Source of the DNA: Verrucomicrobiota bacterium
GTDB taxonomy: Bacteria > Verrucomicrobiota > Verrucomicrobiia > Verrucomicrobiales > Akkermansiaceae
Length of the DNA: 58,057 bases
Direction of reading: 5' to 3'
NCBI GenBank assembly: GCA_030835305.1
Contig: JAURPJ010000104.1
Span: 1 to 58,057 of the forward strand
The notes under the pieces were generated by a model, which did not search any database, had not been told where the DNA came from, and saw only the letters and a list, made by a program, of their open reading frames with translations. The position numbers and the translations under genes were made by a program. Positions 54,356 through 58,057 of the stretch are shown here, one piece after another; positions within the stretch are counted from its first letter, which is position 1; the number at the start of each line of letters is the position of its first letter.

Positions 54356-54769
54356 CTACTGTTTTTCAGGCAACTTTCGAGCCGTTGCCTTACACACTAT
54401 CTCTAAGGTGTTTTCTCTAGCAGTCCAAAGAATCTTTAGCCACTCAACACCAAACAACTTTGGAAAATTCGAATTTCCAGCTTTTGCTTCTTTTTGCTTC
54501 GAACGAGATTCAAGATAAAAAATCACTTCTTCATCCTTCAAAGAATACAGCTTCTCTAAAATTTTCTTGATGCCAGCATCTCCCTTCCCGACAAGCTGGC
54601 CATCGAAATAGTACAGTGTTTCTTTTGGGCCAGCCTTAATAGAATCGCCAAATTTACTTTCTTCGTACACATAACTCCATTCAACATGGTGTATATTGCG
54701 TCTAACTTCTGGATCCGCATGACAGCAAAAAGTTGAAATAGATAAAAATATTAAAATATAAATTCTCAT
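54356..54769 (-). CDS. Exported hypothetical protein, candidate immunity protein
   Basis: A 137-residue AT-rich gene with a signal peptide (MRIYILIFLSISTFCCHA). The mature part has YFDGQLVGKGDAGIKKILEKLY and VEWLKILWTARENTL; no family recognised. It starts 6 bases after the RHS-Tgl-like gene stop on the same strand. That position, small size and unrelated sequence are typical of immunity genes of polymorphic toxins; with a signal peptide it would protect in the periplasm. This is inference from context only. Confidence 0.6.
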   Translation of the reverse strand: MRIYILIFLSISTFCCHADPEVRRNIHHVEWSYVYEESKFGDSIKAGPKETLYYFDGQLVGKGDAGIKKILEKLYSLKDEEVIFYLESRSKQKEAKAGNSNFPKLFGVEWLKILWTARENTLEIVCKATARKLPEKQ

Positions 54770-54775
54770 AATTTT

Positions 54776-56071
54776 CTAGTTTGAAGTAATCCCATATCGA
54801 TAATTATCACCAGTAGAAAGCCCGTCCTTTGGGACCTCATCGATGTCGCGCTCAATCTCAATAGCCATTGCATGGGGTCGGAAAAAATTGACATGTCGTA
54901 GCGGAACTCCTACCTGCTTTGCGATTCTTGCCTCACCCCATTTCCCAACATGCTTTTTCCACCCAGCCAAATTTTTAAATTTGTCATGATATTCTCCGGT
55001 AATGAGACCAAAGTATTCATTATCTCCAAGATAGAAAAGATTCTCCCCCTCATTCCCCCTTCCCCCTTTCTCTCCACCCCACACCACATGATCTAAGTTG
55101 AAAATATAAGCCCAGTCTCCGGGAATGTGGATATCTGTGGGAACGTCTACCCTTCTATACCATTTCCCAATATCGTATACGGCATTGAGAGCCTGCCTAC
55201 ATCCAAATTTACATTTGGAAAAATCATCATCTTCGACCATCTTTCCGTTGGTAAAGGTAGCTTGGGCAACAGATAGAGCGCGTTTAGCTAGGTCTCTCCG
55301 AAAGGAGACATGTTTTTGAAGCTGTCGCCAGCACGCTTCAGGGCTTTCTCCATTGAAACCAAAAACACTTTCGTGCTTTATCATCGCCTTAATAATTTCA
55401 TTATAGCTTTCAATAACCCCATCAGAATAATGATGCTCCCCATTTACTACCTTATATTTGTAAGAAATCCCCAAATCATCTAATTGTTTGTTTATCGGAC
55501 ATTTTGTTGCAATTATCATCCCGAGAAAATCTTGGGTATTCACCGCATTATTCCCCACCATCCCGTAGAGGTTGATTCCGCCACGCTCGTTGATGGGATC
55601 TCTGCTTGGCCACCTCCCTGTCACCGGATCGTAGTATCTGTAGCCGTATTCGTGATTTCTCTCCCTGACTGAGGGGCAACTTGGGGTGGTTGTAGTGACA
55701 TTTTGGGGACTTCCGCGGGAGCGCCGAGGAGCAAGGAGTAAGGTCATGAAGCTCAAAACCAAGGGAGTATCGGGGTTCTGAGGCGGTATTGGGCGGACAC
55801 TGCGTGGGTCATCATAGACATGGATCGAAGCACGGGAATAGGTAGGCTCAGAGTGCGCGGCATCGCGGTAGATCGAGATTGATTGCCAGATTTCCGGGGA
55901 TGAGATCTCTTCCGCCCCCGTGGCGAGGCTCCCCAAAAGGGCCGTTTGAGGGCATTCAGACTGAGTCTTACTCGCTGGAGAAAATAAAACGTGCGCGTAT
56001 GCGACACTCACCAGAACAAGAAGAAAAGCAGGGAGGATCTTCGGGATGTTCCAGGACGCTTTTTTGAACAT
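54776..56071 (-). CDS. RHS-tail protein with transglutaminase (Tgl)-like C-terminal domain
   Basis: A 431-residue AT-rich exported protein. Signal segment about 8-28, a short variable region, then the RHS end (about 139-187): [18 protein letters not shown] and [18 protein letters not shown]. The C-terminal 240 residues look like Bacillus Tgl protein-glutamine gamma-glutamyltransferase: a Cys in [14 protein letters not shown] (near 292), then GDWAYIFN, then [15 protein letters not shown] with the Glu of the GEN motif. It lacks the usual long RHS repeat section, so it is an orphan tail. Likely a polymorphic toxin; the downstream gene may be immunity. Start taken as ATG at 56071. Confidence 0.75.
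   Translation of the reverse strand: MFKKASWNIPKILPAFLLVLVSVAYAHVLFSPASKTQSECPQTALLGSLATGAEEISSPEIWQSISIYRDAAHSEPTYSRASIHVYDDPRSVRPIPPQNPDTPLVLSFMTLLLAPRRSRGSPQNVTTTTPSCPSVRERNHEYGYRYYDPVTGRWPSRDPINERGGINLYGMVGNNAVNTQDFLGMIIATKCPINKQLDDLGISYKYKVVNGEHHYSDGVIESYNEIIKAMIKHESVFGFNGESPEACWRQLQKHVSFRRDLAKRALSVAQATFTNGKMVEDDDFSKCKFGCRQALNAVYDIGKWYRRVDVPTDIHIPGDWAYIFNLDHVVWGGEKGGRGNEGENLFYLGDNEYFGLITGEYHDKFKNLAGWKKHVGKWGEARIAKQVGVPLRHVNFFRPHAMAIEIERDIDEVPKDGLSTGDNYRYGITSN

Positions 56072-58057
<1,986 letters not shown>

Overview
The window reads as bacterial chromosome from the Verrucomicrobia (PVC superphylum), probably a marine or polysaccharide-degrading member. The main indicators are an operon of Planctomycetes/Verrucomicrobia-type secreted proteins (DUF1549/DUF1553, DUF1501, DUF1592-type, DUF1552), two formylglycine-type sulfatases, an SGNH acetylesterase, a giant CotH/lamin-tail-domain secreted protein, an FG-GAP repeat protein, WD40 and FN3-like repeats, and a Verrucomicrobia-style RHS remnant. 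No rRNA, tRNA, CRISPR array or complete prophage was seen.

Layout. 0-17.6 kb is mostly housekeeping on the minus strand: a TonB-like protein and ExbB/TolQ channel; a lipoate-ligase-family pseudogene; a four-gene operon with 4-base overlaps (membrane-anchored protein, pseudopilin, ABC ATPase, ABC permease); MurJ with an unusual insert; an RlpA-like lipoprotein; HU; RNase HIII; MutY (plus strand); an L,D-transpeptidase; RsmE; DnaJ/GrpE; an MFS-PlsC fusion; and MnmA. 17.6-25.4 kb is one four-gene operon of haem-motif secreted proteins paired with Tat-exported partners. 25.5-39.4 kb is an exported carbohydrate-related region: the CotH giant, a DUF1552 gene remnant, sulfatase plus FG-GAP protein, a secreted protein sharing a domain with the giant, and an esterase-sulfatase-peptidase operon.

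39.4-52.3 kb returns to core functions: prfB with its programmed frameshift, an exported lactonase-fold protein, PEP carboxylase, a WD40 protein, a sugar dehydrogenase-cytochrome c fusion, an RluA-family pseudouridine synthase, a HIT protein, TrkA and PhoH. 52.4-56.1 kb is an accessory island: a RAYT-type transposase, an IS4-family remnant, short direct repeats, and an AT-rich RHS-tail gene whose C-terminal domain resembles Bacillus Tgl transglutaminase, followed by a possible immunity gene. The window ends in thiC, preceded by a candidate TPP riboswitch and an intrinsic terminator.

Most noteworthy are the RHS-Tgl-like toxin candidate, the lipoate-ligase pseudogene broken by exactly two in-frame stops, the double-pair PVC operon, the thiC leader with a visible terminator/antiterminator switch, a new domain shared by two secreted proteins, and an SRP-RNA-like sequence that appears to lack part of its Ffh-binding helix. 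Family assignments rest on motif recognition by eye; no database search was run.
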